DNA of 64,000 nucleotides from JAAYAO01 sp051133435 (GTDB lineage: Bacteria; Actinomycetota; Actinomycetes; Propionibacteriales; Propionibacteriaceae): contig NZ_JBPGNY010000002.1 in the NCBI RefSeq assembly GCF_051133435.1, forward strand, positions 124,001 to 188,000, written 5' to 3'. Shown piece after piece: positions 51,773 through 59,419 of the stretch. Every line of letters begins with the position of its first letter. Positions within the stretch are counted from its first letter, which is position 1. The translations under genes were made by a program, and so were the position numbers. The notes below the pieces were generated by a model, which saw only the letters and a list, made by a program, of their open reading frames with translations, was not told where the DNA came from and ran no database searches.

Positions 51773-52066
51773 GTGATCTTTAGGCGCGTGGGAGACGGAC
51801 GGCCGTACCCTGATCATGGGTACGTCCAGCGACAGTGGGCTGCAATCGCCCCCCATCAGGTGCGCCTCGACCAATTGGTCACCACCAAGCGCACCTTGGA
51901 CCTGGAAGCACTGATGGAAGAGGACTCGACCTTCTACGGCGACCTGTTCCCCCATGTGGTGTCCTGGCGGGGCGAGTTGTACCTCGAAGACGGATTGCAC
52001 CGTGCCCTGCGCGCCGCCCTGCAACAACGCCAGGTGATGCACGCCCGCGTTCTCGAACTCAAGTAG
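51773..52066 (+). CDS. Conserved actinobacterial protein, VapB-like annotation family
   Basis: 97 residues from GTG 51773 (VIFRRVGDGRPYPDHG). Highly conserved style in actinobacteria: PHQVRLDQLVTTKRTLDLEAL, EEDSTFYGDLFPHVV and YLEDGLHRALRAALQQRQ. Databases often label this family a VapB-type antitoxin, but no toxin gene is beside it and the label seems weak; the sequence fits better a ParB/Srx-like fold (LEDGLHRA). No Shine-Dalgarno; the transcript may be leaderless. A TTG start at 51755 is an alternative. Confidence 0.7.
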   Translation: MIFRRVGDGRPYPDHGYVQRQWAAIAPHQVRLDQLVTTKRTLDLEALMEEDSTFYGDLFPHVVSWRGELYLEDGLHRALRAALQQRQVMHARVLELK

Positions 52067-52073
52067 TCACCGG

Positions 52074-52589
52074 ATGCGGAACGCCTGGCGCCATGTGCGC
52101 ACACCCCTGACCCTGCTGATTCTGATCGTCGGCCTGGTCTTCGCCGCGCAGTGGGGCTGGCGCAATGTGATGGCACCGTTGCCCGAACCGGCCACCCCCG
52201 ATTGCATTCCGCAGGCGGCCAGCACCCTGGAATCCAGTCAGGTCAGCGTCCGGGTGTACAACGGATCGAGCAAACGGGGCCTGGCCCGGCACGTGGCGAA
52301 TCTCTTGGGCGACCGCGGTTTCAATGTGATCGAGGTCGGCAATGTCGAACAGCAGGTCACCCAGACCATCGTGGTCGGCGGCAACGAGCACAACCCCGAA
52401 GTGAAGCTGACCGCGCAGAATCTGGCCAAGTCCGCCACCCGTGGTGACGGCCGCAACGACGGCACCGTCGATGTGTTGGTCGGCTCGGAGTACCACGGCA
52501 TCGTTCCGAACGCACCCAAGTCGATCAACGTTCCGGGCGACCAGGTATGCCTGCCGCAGGAAACCGAACCGCCCGCCGAAACCGGCTGA
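52074..52589 (+). CDS. Membrane-anchored LytR C-terminal domain protein
   Basis: 171 residues. One N-terminal membrane segment (about 11-27), then a LytR_C domain: VSVRVYNGSSKRGLARHVANLL and GFNVIEVGN, ending in a Pro/Glu-rich tail. The domain accompanies LCP cell-wall ligases in actinobacteria. It starts 7 bases after the previous gene, so the two are probably co-transcribed and share a cell-envelope context. Confidence 0.82.
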   Translation: MRNAWRHVRTPLTLLILIVGLVFAAQWGWRNVMAPLPEPATPDCIPQAASTLESSQVSVRVYNGSSKRGLARHVANLLGDRGFNVIEVGNVEQQVTQTIVVGGNEHNPEVKLTAQNLAKSATRGDGRNDGTVDVLVGSEYHGIVPNAPKSINVPGDQVCLPQETEPPAETG

Positions 52590-52620
52590 TTGGAAACCGA
52601 CCACCCAAACGCGGTACCCT
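52590..52620 (+). promoter_or_regulatory. Probable promoter of the tRNA-Ser gene
   Basis: TTGGAA (52590-52595) and TACCCT (52615-52620) with a 19-base spacer. The tRNA begins 8 bases after the -10-like box. The spacer is two bases longer than optimal. Confidence 0.4.
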
Positions 52621-52627
52621 TTTCGGC

Positions 52628-52712
52628 GGTGACGTGTCTGAGCGGCCGAAAGAGCTCGCCTCGAAAGCGAGTGTGGGGAGACCCACCGCGGGTTCAAATC
52701 CCGCCGTCACCG
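52628..52712 (+). tRNA. tRNA-Ser (anticodon CGA)
   Basis: 85 bases, class II. Acceptor stem GGTGACG pairs with CGTCACC. The anticodon stem CTCGC/GCGAG encloses the loop CTCGAAA, giving anticodon CGA for UCG codons. A long variable arm (GTGGG..CCCAC) marks it as serine, and the T-arm reads CGGGTTCAAATCCCG. Discriminator base G. CCA is not encoded. Confidence 0.95.
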
Positions 52713-52733
52713 CTGTGATGTCTTCCGACATCG

Positions 52734-52770
52734 AAATAGCCCGAGCCCGGTGGGTTCGGGCTATTTCTTT
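52734..52770. terminator. Bidirectional terminator of tRNA-Ser and tadA
   Basis: A 15-base inverted repeat, AAATAGCCCGAGCCC (52734-52748) with GGGTTCGGGCTATTT (52752-52766), has one G-U pair and a 3-base loop, followed by CTTT on the plus strand. The right arm contains the tadA stop codon, so it would serve both converging transcripts. Confidence 0.75.
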
Positions 52771-53222
52771 GCCCGGTTCCCGCCGAAGAACTCCTGTAAC
52801 AGGGCCGCACATTCGGCTTCGGCGATGCCGCTGATCACCTCGACCCGGTGCGGCAGCCGCGGATCGCGCAGCACATCGAACAGGGACGCCACCGCGCCGG
52901 CCTTCTCGTCGTAGGCGCCGAACACCAGCCGGGCCAGCCGGGCTTGGGCGATCGCGCCGGCGCACATCGTGCATGGCTCCAGGGTGACCACCAGGGTGTG
53001 CCCGTCGAGCCGCCACGATCCGGTTCGTTCCGCGGCTCGGCGCAGTGCCACGATCTCGGCATGGGCGGTCGGGTCACCGGTGAGTTCTCGCTCGTTGCCG
53101 CCGACGGCGATCACGGCACCGGACGGGTCGAGCACGACCGCACCGATCGGCACATCGCCGTGTTCTGTCACTCCACGGGCCACCTCGATGGCCCGAGCCA
53201 TCTGCTCGGCCCAGCCGGGCAC
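52761..53222 (-). CDS. tadA: tRNA adenosine(34) deaminase
   Basis: 153 residues from GTG 53222, two bases beyond the preceding stop and with GGAG before it; the longer frame to 53300 overlaps that gene. Zinc-dependent cytidine-deaminase fold: His54 and catalytic Glu56 (HAEIVAL), Cys84 and Cys87 (PCTMCAGA). It converts A34 to inosine in tRNA-Arg(ACG). The C-terminal EFFGGNR tail is typical. Confidence 0.92.
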   Translation of the reverse strand: MPGWAEQMARAIEVARGVTEHGDVPIGAVVLDPSGAVIAVGGNERELTGDPTAHAEIVALRRAAERTGSWRLDGHTLVVTLEPCTMCAGAIAQARLARLVFGAYDEKAGAVASLFDVLRDPRLPHRVEVISGIAEAECAALLQEFFGGNRAKK

Positions 53223-53223
53223 C

Positions 53224-53802
53224 TCAGAACTCCGCTTCGACCACCCGGCGTACCTGCGCGCCGAATCCGATTCGGTCGACGATCGTGAACACCTGCTCAC
53301 TGGAATCGTCCAGGGCGTCGATCAACGCCTCCACATCGAAATCGCTCACGCCGAGATCGGCGAAGATCTCCAGGTCACCGACCGGTTCGACCTCGTCGTC
53401 GTCGATGTCGTCGTCCAGGTCGGTGCCGAGGTAGTCGAGGACGTCGCGGGCCAACGGCCAGTCCTCACTGGCCAGCCCGTCCGACAACAGCACCTGCACC
53501 TTGCGGCCGCGCACGCGCACCGCGATGAACACCTCATCGACCAGGGAGACGAAGCCGATCGACCCGGCCTCACCGGGCAACCGCAACAACTGCGCGATCA
53601 ACTCATCGAGATCGTTGGCGGTTTCGGTGGGCAGGGCGGCAGCAACGAGCTCGCCCTCCTCGCGGTACACCGCCACGCAGAAGTCGATGTCGTCCTCGGA
53701 TGCGTCCTCGAGATCATCCAGATCGTCGTAGTCGTCATCGTCGTTGTCGTCGTCATCGAGGTCGAAGGACACATACTCGTCGTCCGGTTCAAAGCTGCTC
53801 AC
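53224..53802 (-). CDS. tRNA adenosine deaminase-associated acidic protein
   Basis: 192 residues. The first 40 residues are almost all Asp (with DDDDNDDDD), followed by a compact domain (FCVAVYREEGELVAAALP, GSIGFVSLVDEVFIAVRV). This gene always stands directly before tadA in actinobacteria, as here, one base apart. Function unknown; a role in tRNA binding or regulation of TadA is inferred. Confidence 0.85.
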   Translation of the reverse strand: MSSFEPDDEYVSFDLDDDDNDDDDYDDLDDLEDASEDDIDFCVAVYREEGELVAAALPTETANDLDELIAQLLRLPGEAGSIGFVSLVDEVFIAVRVRGRKVQVLLSDGLASEDWPLARDVLDYLGTDLDDDIDDDEVEPVGDLEIFADLGVSDFDVEALIDALDDSSEQVFTIVDRIGFGAQVRRVVEAEF

Positions 53803-53902
53803 AACGGCCTCCTGTTCGTGCGCCAGTTCATCGTGTCACACCCGGACGCTTCAGGGGGCATCGCGTGCCACCGTTCGTGGGCGGTATGACACAGTATTTC
53901 CC

Positions 53903-54544
53903 GTGGATGTGCACGTGATCGACCACCCGCTGGTGGCACACAAACTGACTCTGCTGCGTCAGGAAGACACCGATTCGCCGACCTTCCGGCGTCTCACCGA
54001 AGAACTGGTCACGTTGTTGGCCTACGAGGCGACCCGCGACATCCGGGTCGAACAGTGTGGGGTGACCACGCCACTGACCCAGACCACCGGGGTGCATCTG
54101 GCCCGTCCGCGCCCCCTCGTGGTGCCCATCCTGCGTGCCGGGCTGGGCATGTTGGAGGGCATGTCCCGGCTGATGCCCACCGCCGAGGTCGGCTTCGTGG
54201 GTATGGCCCGCAACGAGGAGACCCTGCAGCCGGTGACCTACGCCGAGCGGTTGCCCAGCGATCTGTCGGGACGGCAGTGCTACGTGCTCGACCCGATGCT
54301 GGCCACCGGTGGTTCGCTGGCCGGCACGATCAACTTCCTGGTCAAGCGTGGCGCCCGGCAGATCATCGCGATCTGCCTGCTGGCCGCCCCCGAGGGCATC
54401 GATTACTTGCGCAGCGTACTGGACGATCTGCAGGTGCCCTGTCGGCTGGTGTTGGCCGCCCTGGACGAGCGGCTCAACGAGGACGCCTACATCGTTCCGG
54501 GCCTCGGCGATGCCGGCGACCGGCTCTACGGCCTGACCGAGTAG
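53903..54544 (+). CDS. upp: Uracil phosphoribosyltransferase
   Basis: 213 residues from GTG 53903 (MDVHVIDHPLVAHKLT). PRPP loop in VLDPMLATGGSLAG; LVVPILRAGLGMLEGM and the C-terminal YIVPGLGDAGDRLYG are diagnostic. It salvages uracil to UMP. No Shine-Dalgarno; a TATGAC box stands 13 bases upstream of the start, so the message is probably near-leaderless. Confidence 0.93.
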   Translation: MDVHVIDHPLVAHKLTLLRQEDTDSPTFRRLTEELVTLLAYEATRDIRVEQCGVTTPLTQTTGVHLARPRPLVVPILRAGLGMLEGMSRLMPTAEVGFVGMARNEETLQPVTYAERLPSDLSGRQCYVLDPMLATGGSLAGTINFLVKRGARQIIAICLLAAPEGIDYLRSVLDDLQVPCRLVLAALDERLNEDAYIVPGLGDAGDRLYGLTE

Positions 54545-54546
54545 CG

Positions 54547-55818
54547 CTACTCGGAGTAAGTCGGGAAGCGGCGGAAGAAGTCGCGCGCCCGGTCGGCCCG
54601 TTGGGCCTCGCGTTCGGTGGCGTCCATCCGCGGTGTGCCCTCGGGCAGGTGATGTTCCAGTGCGTCCAGTTTGACGCAGCGGCTCTCGATCACCCCGGCG
54701 TCGGACGGTTCGTCCTCGAAGGCCTGCCAGCGCACCGCCATCAACCCCGAGCCGTGGCCGGACGGATCGAGCCAGTTCGGCACCCCCGGGTCCTGCGGTG
54801 ACAGGACGAAGGTGTAAGTGCCATCGGCATTGGGTGTCGACTGGGAGGTGTTCAGACTGCTGGTTCGGTGCCGGTACTCATAGGCCAGGCCCCAGGGATC
54901 GGTGACCTGAATCCCCATCGACCGGGCACTCAGCGGATCCAGGGTGATCACGAGTGCGTCATCGTCGGCCAGCGAGAACCAGCCACCGGACGACGCTCCG
55001 CGCCCTCCGGGCCTGACCCGAGCCGGCGCAACCGCGTTGCCCACTCGGGGATAGGAGTAGGTGGCGAAGTACGTGATCCAAAAGCGCGCGATCGTATCGA
55101 GCATCCGCGTGGTCAGTTCGGCCAGCCGATCGAGATCAGGCGGAAGCGGTACCGGCCCATCAAGTCGAACGAGTTCAACCTGGCAGGGCATTTCACTGCC
55201 CCAATCATCGAGCAGGTCGCGGATGATCAGGTGCGCCGGCTTGTCCGCACCGGACGACATGGTCGCCGAACCATTCGGCCCGCCGGGTTCGATCAGGACG
55301 GAGAAGCGACCCTCGTCATCGACGTTCTTCTCGTCGAGCGCCAAGGTGCTCAGTTGTAACCCCGCCTCCGGGTTCAACGCGGTCATTCCCGGAATTCCAT
55401 CGCGGATCTCCAGATGGACCTCGACGGGGCGGTGGGTCGGGTCGATGCGCCCCCGCAGCTCATACCTGCTCGACGCATCCAATGACGCCAGGCGATACAC
55501 ATTGTCGGGGTTCTCGATCCCGTAACCGCTGTTGGGGAAACTCACGTCGCCGAGATCCCTCTCCGCCAGCACCGACCAACGGAGTTCATCAGAACCACCG
55601 GCCTCGGTCATCACGTAGTTGACCGAGGCCGCCGCCAGAGCGTCCAGGGCTCGTCCGATCGTCCGTGCCCCCGATGAGGTGCGCCCTTGCGGACTGTCGA
55701 GCAGGTCGGTGGCCAGCCGCTGTTGCAGTTCGATCATGGAGGGGTGGGCGAGCACCTCGAGAGCGAGGGCGTCGACGCGCGCGTGCTCCGCGTTGATGGC
55801 CGTATTCGGTCGTTTCAT
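54547..55818 (-). CDS. DUF1214-like conserved hypothetical protein
   Basis: 423 residues from ATG 55818 with GGAG nine bases upstream. Motif-like segments are GYGIENPDNVYRLASLDASSRYELRG and RPVEVHLEIRDG (listed in part, about residues 95-135), reminiscent of DUF1214/DUF1254 proteins that accompany sterol or steroid-like catabolism. No signal peptide or membrane segment. 55 bases after the binding protein gene on the same strand. I do not recognise a function. Confidence 0.6.
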   Translation of the reverse strand: MKRPNTAINAEHARVDALALEVLAHPSMIELQQRLATDLLDSPQGRTSSGARTIGRALDALAAASVNYVMTEAGGSDELRWSVLAERDLGDVSFPNSGYGIENPDNVYRLASLDASSRYELRGRIDPTHRPVEVHLEIRDGIPGMTALNPEAGLQLSTLALDEKNVDDEGRFSVLIEPGGPNGSATMSSGADKPAHLIIRDLLDDWGSEMPCQVELVRLDGPVPLPPDLDRLAELTTRMLDTIARFWITYFATYSYPRVGNAVAPARVRPGGRGASSGGWFSLADDDALVITLDPLSARSMGIQVTDPWGLAYEYRHRTSSLNTSQSTPNADGTYTFVLSPQDPGVPNWLDPSGHGSGLMAVRWQAFEDEPSDAGVIESRCVKLDALEHHLPEGTPRMDATEREAQRADRARDFFRRFPTYSE

Positions 55819-55873
55819 GACTTCGGTCTCCAGTTGGGATGTTCGGTGCGAGTGGGTCATCACTCACGGTCGT

Positions 55874-57490
55874 TCACTTCTTCGAGAGCCAGGCCTTCTC
55901 GAAGCCGACCATGCCGTCGTTGGTGGGATTGATGCCGTGCGCATCGGCCGTCCACCCCACCATGGCGATACCGGCACCCAACGGAATCACCGGCATGTCG
56001 GCGGCGACCTTTTCTTCCACGCGACGCAGCACATCGGCGCGGTCATCACCGGCCGCCTCGCGCAGTTCGTCGATCAGCTTGTCCATCTCCGGGTCGTGAT
56101 AGCTCGAGATGTTGGCCACCGAGGAGGAGTGGAACGCGCTGTACAGCCGCCAGTACGGATCGATATCGGTGATTGCTTGCGCACTGCGGTTGACATCGAA
56201 GTCGCGCTCGACCTGGGTCTTGACCGAGTGGTCGGCCACCGTGCGAATGAAGTCGTTCTCGACCGTGAAACCCACTGCCTCCAACTGTGCCTTGATGATC
56301 ATGGCCTGATCTCGAGAGACCGGGGTGGCCAGCGTGGTGTTGACGATTCGGCCGTCGAAGCCCTTCTCCTTGGCCTTGTTGAGCAGTTCGGTCGCTTTGT
56401 CGGGGTCGTATTCGGGTGACTTCGCATCAGCGTGGTGCCACGGAGATTGCGGCCCGAACAGGTGCTTCGAGGGTAGGCCGAGACCGTCGAAGACCCTGTC
56501 GTACAGGGCCTTCTCGTCGATGGCGTGCGCCATTGCCAACACGATTTCGGGGTACTCGCCGGCGGGACGTCCGTCGGCGCGATTGACCAGAATGCCGGTA
56601 CCGACATTGTCGTTGGAGACCCAACCCGGCAGGTCGGCATCGCGGGCCTTCTTGATGATGTCGACATCGCGAATGACCGCGGCCTGTACCTGGTCGCCGT
56701 TCAGGGATTCATATTTGGTCTGGTCGGCACCCAGCCAGACGAACCTCAGTTTGTCGAGGTGGGGCTCCCCGTCCCAGTATTTGGGGTTCTTGGCCAGCAC
56801 CAGTTCTTCGGTGGGGCTGTACGAATCCAGTGTGAACGGCCCCGCACCGATCGGGGTGAACCCCTCGGGACCCTTCTCGATCGCAGCCGGGGCCACAATG
56901 AACCCCATGCCCAGACCCAGGGCGAAGGGGAAAGTGGCCCACGACTCGGTCAGGTTGACCCGGACGGTGCGGTCATCAACCTTCTCGGCCCCACCCCACA
57001 ACGGCCCGATCACCGCCATGTCGAAGCCCTTGTTCTTCACGTAGTACTCGAACGACCCGACCACCGCGTCCGCGTTCACCGGAGTACCGTCGGAGAAAGT
57101 GGCACCCTCCCGCAGCGTGATCGTCCACTCGGTGTGGTCGTCGTTGGGCTCCACCGATTCGGCCAGGCGCGGCTCGAACTTCTCTTCCCGGACGTTCCAC
57201 CGCACCAGTTGGTCGTACACCGCAACGAGCGCGTTGCCACCGGAATACCCCGTGGCGATGGTCTTGGTCGGGTCGAGGCTCCGCGCCTCCGAGAAGGCTG
57301 CGAAGGTCAGGGTGCCCCCGGAGGTCGGTTCCCCCGGGTCGGATTCCTCGTAGACCCCCGGCGTGAAGTGGCTGGTGTCACCGTCGTGCGTGGGATTGTC
57401 CCGGGGATCCGCCGCATCACGGGCACAGGCCGAAAAGGCCAGGCCACCAGCCACCAACAGGGCAACAACTCTGGGCCATGATCGCCGCAT
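55874..57490 (-). CDS. ABC transporter substrate-binding lipoprotein, oligopeptide/nickel (family 5) type
   Basis: 538 residues. Lipobox LAFSAC. SBP_bac_5 fold: FAAFSEARSLDPTKTIATGYSGG, WTITLREGATFSDGTPVNADAV and FTPIGAGPFTLDSYSPTEELVL. An orphan: no permease or ATPase genes are beside it, so it must use a remote transporter. Ligand unknown, possibly a peptide or an amphiphilic compound. Normal family length. Confidence 0.87.
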   Translation of the reverse strand: MRRSWPRVVALLVAGGLAFSACARDAADPRDNPTHDGDTSHFTPGVYEESDPGEPTSGGTLTFAAFSEARSLDPTKTIATGYSGGNALVAVYDQLVRWNVREEKFEPRLAESVEPNDDHTEWTITLREGATFSDGTPVNADAVVGSFEYYVKNKGFDMAVIGPLWGGAEKVDDRTVRVNLTESWATFPFALGLGMGFIVAPAAIEKGPEGFTPIGAGPFTLDSYSPTEELVLAKNPKYWDGEPHLDKLRFVWLGADQTKYESLNGDQVQAAVIRDVDIIKKARDADLPGWVSNDNVGTGILVNRADGRPAGEYPEIVLAMAHAIDEKALYDRVFDGLGLPSKHLFGPQSPWHHADAKSPEYDPDKATELLNKAKEKGFDGRIVNTTLATPVSRDQAMIIKAQLEAVGFTVENDFIRTVADHSVKTQVERDFDVNRSAQAITDIDPYWRLYSAFHSSSVANISSYHDPEMDKLIDELREAAGDDRADVLRRVEEKVAADMPVIPLGAGIAMVGWTADAHGINPTNDGMVGFEKAWLSKK

Positions 57491-57631
57491 GTTCTCTCCT
57501 CAAGGGGCACTCCGAATGTCACAAGGGTGGTCTCGTCAACATCCGGATGGAGGAACGTGCCATTCAGCAGGATCCGGCGCTACGCCATAGCTCGAGCCCG
57601 CAGGCCCGGTCACGGCTCAGTAGCAAGTCGC

Positions 57632-58531
57632 TCAGTAGTAGTACGGAAAGGCCGACCAGTCGGGGTCGCGCTTCTGCAGGAAGGAGTCCCGTCCCTCCAC
57701 CGCCTCATCGGTCATGTACGCCAACCGGGTGGTTTCCCCGGCGAAGACCTGCTGGCCGACCAATCCGTCGTCGATCGCGTTGAAGGCGAACTTCAGCATC
57801 CGCTGTGCGGTGGGTGATTTGCCGAGCACCTTCTTCGCCCAGGCCAACCCTTCGGCTTCCAGTTCGGCGTGCGGGACGACCTTGTTCACCATGCCCATCC
57901 GGTGGGCGTCCTCGGCGTCGTAGTCATCACCCAGGAAGAAGATCTCGCGGGCGAACTTCTGCCCGACCTGGCGGGCGAGGTAGGCCGAGCCGAATCCTCC
58001 GTCGAAGGAGCCGACGTCGGCGTCGGTCTGCTTGAACCGGGCATGTTCGGCGCTGGCCAGGGTCAGATCGCAGACCACGTGCAGGCTGTGTCCACCGCCG
58101 GCGGCCCAGCCGTTGACCAGGGCGATCACGACCTTCGGCATGAATCGGATCAGTCGCTGCACCTCGAGAATGTGCAATCGACCGAGTTGTGCCGGGTCGA
58201 CGGTTTCGGCCGATTCACCCTCGGCGTACTGGTATCCCGCCCGGCCCCGGATCCGCTGGTCGCCGCCGGAGCAGAAGGCCCAGCCGCCGTCCTTGGGTGA
58301 GGGCCCGTTGCCGGTCAGCAACACGCATCCGACATCGGACGACATCCGGGCGTGGTCCAGGGCCCGGTACAGCTCGTCCACGGTGTGCGGACGGAAGGCA
58401 TTGCGCACCTCCGGACGATCGAAGGCGATCCGCACCACGCCGGCATCAACCGCCCGGTGGTAGGTGATATCGGTGAATTCGAAGCCCGCAACGGGCTGCC
58501 ACACGGCCTGGTCCCACGAGGGTGTCTGCAT
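57632..58531 (-). CDS. menB: 1,4-Dihydroxy-2-naphthoyl-CoA synthase
   Basis: 299 residues from ATG 58531; upstream GTG at 58537 also in frame. Crotonase fold with MenB hallmarks: RPEVRNAFRPHTVDELYRAL, GWAFCSGGDQRIRG, NGWAAGGGHSLHVVCDLTLAS, and QTDADVGSFDGGFG (active-site loop), ending DWSAFPYYY. It closes the second ring of menaquinone from o-succinylbenzoyl-CoA. No other men gene is visible nearby. Confidence 0.93.
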   Translation of the reverse strand: MQTPSWDQAVWQPVAGFEFTDITYHRAVDAGVVRIAFDRPEVRNAFRPHTVDELYRALDHARMSSDVGCVLLTGNGPSPKDGGWAFCSGGDQRIRGRAGYQYAEGESAETVDPAQLGRLHILEVQRLIRFMPKVVIALVNGWAAGGGHSLHVVCDLTLASAEHARFKQTDADVGSFDGGFGSAYLARQVGQKFAREIFFLGDDYDAEDAHRMGMVNKVVPHAELEAEGLAWAKKVLGKSPTAQRMLKFAFNAIDDGLVGQQVFAGETTRLAYMTDEAVEGRDSFLQKRDPDWSAFPYYY

Positions 58532-58629
58532 GCTCACCCGGGCAAACCTACCCCCAAATCCGGCGCTTCGGGGGTGAACCCGCAGCACGGTAGAAAGGAC
58601 GGCAACTTCGACCGAGGAGGGGGTCGGCT

Positions 58630-59112
58630 GTGGCCGAAAACCTGCCGCCGGCCCACATTCTTGAGGCCAGCATCCAGGATTTGGCGCGCCGCGAAGAGCT
58701 CCTCACCCGCGAGTATGAGGAGAACGCCCGCACCTTGGCGTCCCTGCTCACCGAAGGGGCCGACACCCAAGGCGTGGGAGAGGCAGCCGACGGGGCGATC
58801 GTGGCCACCGTCGATGCCGACCACCGCCTGGTGGACCTGGTTCTCGAGCCGCCCGCGCTGCGGCTCGGCTCCATTCAACGGCTGCGTGACGAGCTGATGT
58901 TCGCGGTGAACTCGGCCATCGACGACCTCGCCGAACAACGATCGGCCACCGGTGCCGACATCGACCCGGACGTGGTCGGTGCCCTGCTGGACCGGATGCC
59001 CGAGGTCACCGCCCTGCTGCCCGAGAAGCTGCAGGAACAGTTGCGCACCCCACCGGCCCCGACCACCAAACCTGGCCCGATCGACGCACCGGATTGGAAA
59101 CTCGATGCCTGA
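58630..59112 (+). CDS. YbaB/EbfC-like protein of a type VII secretion module
   Basis: 160 residues from GTG 58630 with GGAGG upstream. N-terminal coiled coil (LARREELLTREYEENARTL), then DGAIVATVDADHRLVDLVLEPPALRL, which matches the YbaB/EbfC core domain. Such copies stand beside WXG100-like genes in ESX-type loci (EspL-like), where they are not nucleoid proteins but probably chaperones. It overlaps the next gene by eight bases. Confidence 0.8.
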   Translation: MAENLPPAHILEASIQDLARREELLTREYEENARTLASLLTEGADTQGVGEAADGAIVATVDADHRLVDLVLEPPALRLGSIQRLRDELMFAVNSAIDDLAEQRSATGADIDPDVVGALLDRMPEVTALLPEKLQEQLRTPPAPTTKPGPIDAPDWKLDA

Positions 59113-59419
59113 TCTTTCCTTCGACCTGGATGAGCTGAGCACCGGCGCCGACGCGGTTCGCACGGTCGCCGACCAAGCCGCCACCGACGCCTCGGCCCTG
59201 TCCGCGGTCGTTGAGGCCTCCGCCATGTGTTGGGGGGTCGACGAGCCCGGACGGGCGTTCGCCTCGGCCTACCTCGAGCCCGCCACCGAGACGATGACCG
59301 CGGCACTGCAGGTCGGCGCCCAACTCGCTGCGATCGCCGAGAACATCGACCGGATGCGCCTCGTCTATGCCGAGGGCGAGCAGAACGGGGTGGATCTGAG
59401 TCAGGAGATCCAGACGTGA
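59105..59419 (+). CDS. WXG100-like small secreted protein
   Basis: 104 residues from ATG 59105. Predicted two-helix hairpin with Trp43 (WGVDEPGRAF) at the turn; a strict W-x-G is not present. A C-terminal YxxxE (Tyr88 to Glu92, YAEGE) matches the type VII secretion signal pattern. Overlaps the YbaB-like gene upstream and the large gene downstream (GTGA). Likely the secretion partner of the large protein. Confidence 0.78.
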   Translation: MPDLSFDLDELSTGADAVRTVADQAATDASALSAVVEASAMCWGVDEPGRAFASAYLEPATETMTAALQVGAQLAAIAENIDRMRLVYAEGEQNGVDLSQEIQT

